Source of the DNA: Piezodorus guildinii
Lineage: Eukaryota > Arthropoda > Insecta > Hemiptera > Pentatomidae
Length of the DNA: 64,000 bases
Reading direction: 5' to 3'
NCBI GenBank assembly: GCA_023052935.1
Contig: CM041292.1
Coordinates: forward strand, 135,980,951 to 136,044,950
Positions 63,997 to 64,000 of this stretch are shown piece by piece (within the stretch, counting starts at the first letter, position 1; each line of letters starts with the position of its first letter). Made by a program: the position numbers and the translations under genes. Below the pieces are notes generated by a model. The model had not been told where the DNA came from and did not search any database. It saw nothing but the letters and a program-made list of their open reading frames with translations.

Positions 63997-64000
63997 TTTT

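Larger units (their letters stand above)
58739..64000 (-). mobile_element. LOA/R1-group non-LTR retrotransposon, both ORFs open (5' end beyond window)
   Basis: Minus-strand element. A poly(A) of about 29 (plus-strand T-run from about 58740) forms the 3' end. The 3' UTR is short (about 60 bp before the poly(A)). ORF2 occupies 62422-58829 and ORF1 63996-62422. The 5' UTR and left duplication lie outside the window. RNase H after RT, the 'YADDIAVLIEG' box with a following 'WCQTNGLSINPQK', and a separate ORF1 fit the LOA/R1 group best. Both frames are uninterrupted, which together with the long poly(A) suggests a young insertion. Confidence 0.9.

Noticed and set aside
1..64000. LTR retrotransposons, endogenous viral elements or a multi-gene biosynthetic or defence system
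   Set aside because: No paired LTRs, protease/integrase motifs, viral polymerase or clustered non-transposon genes were seen on either strand.

Overview
The window looks like repeat-rich, AT-rich arthropod DNA, probably from an insect. The evidence is indirect: almost everything recognisable is a mobile element of kinds common in insects (jockey-, LOA-, RTE- and CR1-type non-LTR retrotransposons, mariner elements, tRNA-derived SINEs, Penelope-type hammerhead remnants). No host gene, rRNA or functional tRNA could be supported. I did not identify the species.

Layout. 1-15.4 kb: AT-rich DNA with decayed LINE 3' ends, the first copies of an unclassified interspersed repeat (here 'family X'), a SINE-2 copy on the minus strand, an internally deleted mariner with near-perfect terminal inverted repeats (12237-13131) and a 230-bp MITE-like element. 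15.5-21.4 kb: a dead RNase H-bearing LINE on the plus strand, split by a younger, nearly intact RTE-like LINE on the minus strand (17082-20256) with a 12-bp target-site duplication. 21.7-22.0 kb: a SINE-1 copy. 23.0-27.4 kb: tandem and nested family X copies carrying three 5'-truncated jockey-type insertions. 29.9-33.1 kb: a family X copy interrupted by about 2.2 kb of 109-bp satellite units arranged partly as a long inverted repeat. 36.4-39.4 kb: a CR1/L2-like LINE with an intact 933-codon ORF on the minus strand.

40-58 kb: further SINEs, jockey fragments, Penelope/hammerhead-like remnants (43.0, 47.5 and 51.2-51.7 kb), two more mariner relics and minus-strand family X copies. 58.7-64.0 kb: the 3' most of an apparently intact LOA/R1-group LINE on the minus strand. 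Its ORF1 (524 codons) and ORF2 (1197 codons, endonuclease-RT-RNase H-CCHC) overlap by one base in a TAATG, and it ends in a long poly(A).

How parts relate. The three long-ORF LINEs (RTE-like, CR1-like, LOA-like) could supply endonuclease and reverse transcriptase in cis. The SINEs and truncated jockey copies are consistent with target-primed reverse transcription by such enzymes, shown by flanking duplications and A-rich 3' ends. The mariner copies are non-autonomous deletion derivatives. The less ordinary signals are family X with its asymmetric inverted ends, the satellite/inverted-repeat complex inside one of its copies, and the hammerhead-ribozyme-like motifs.
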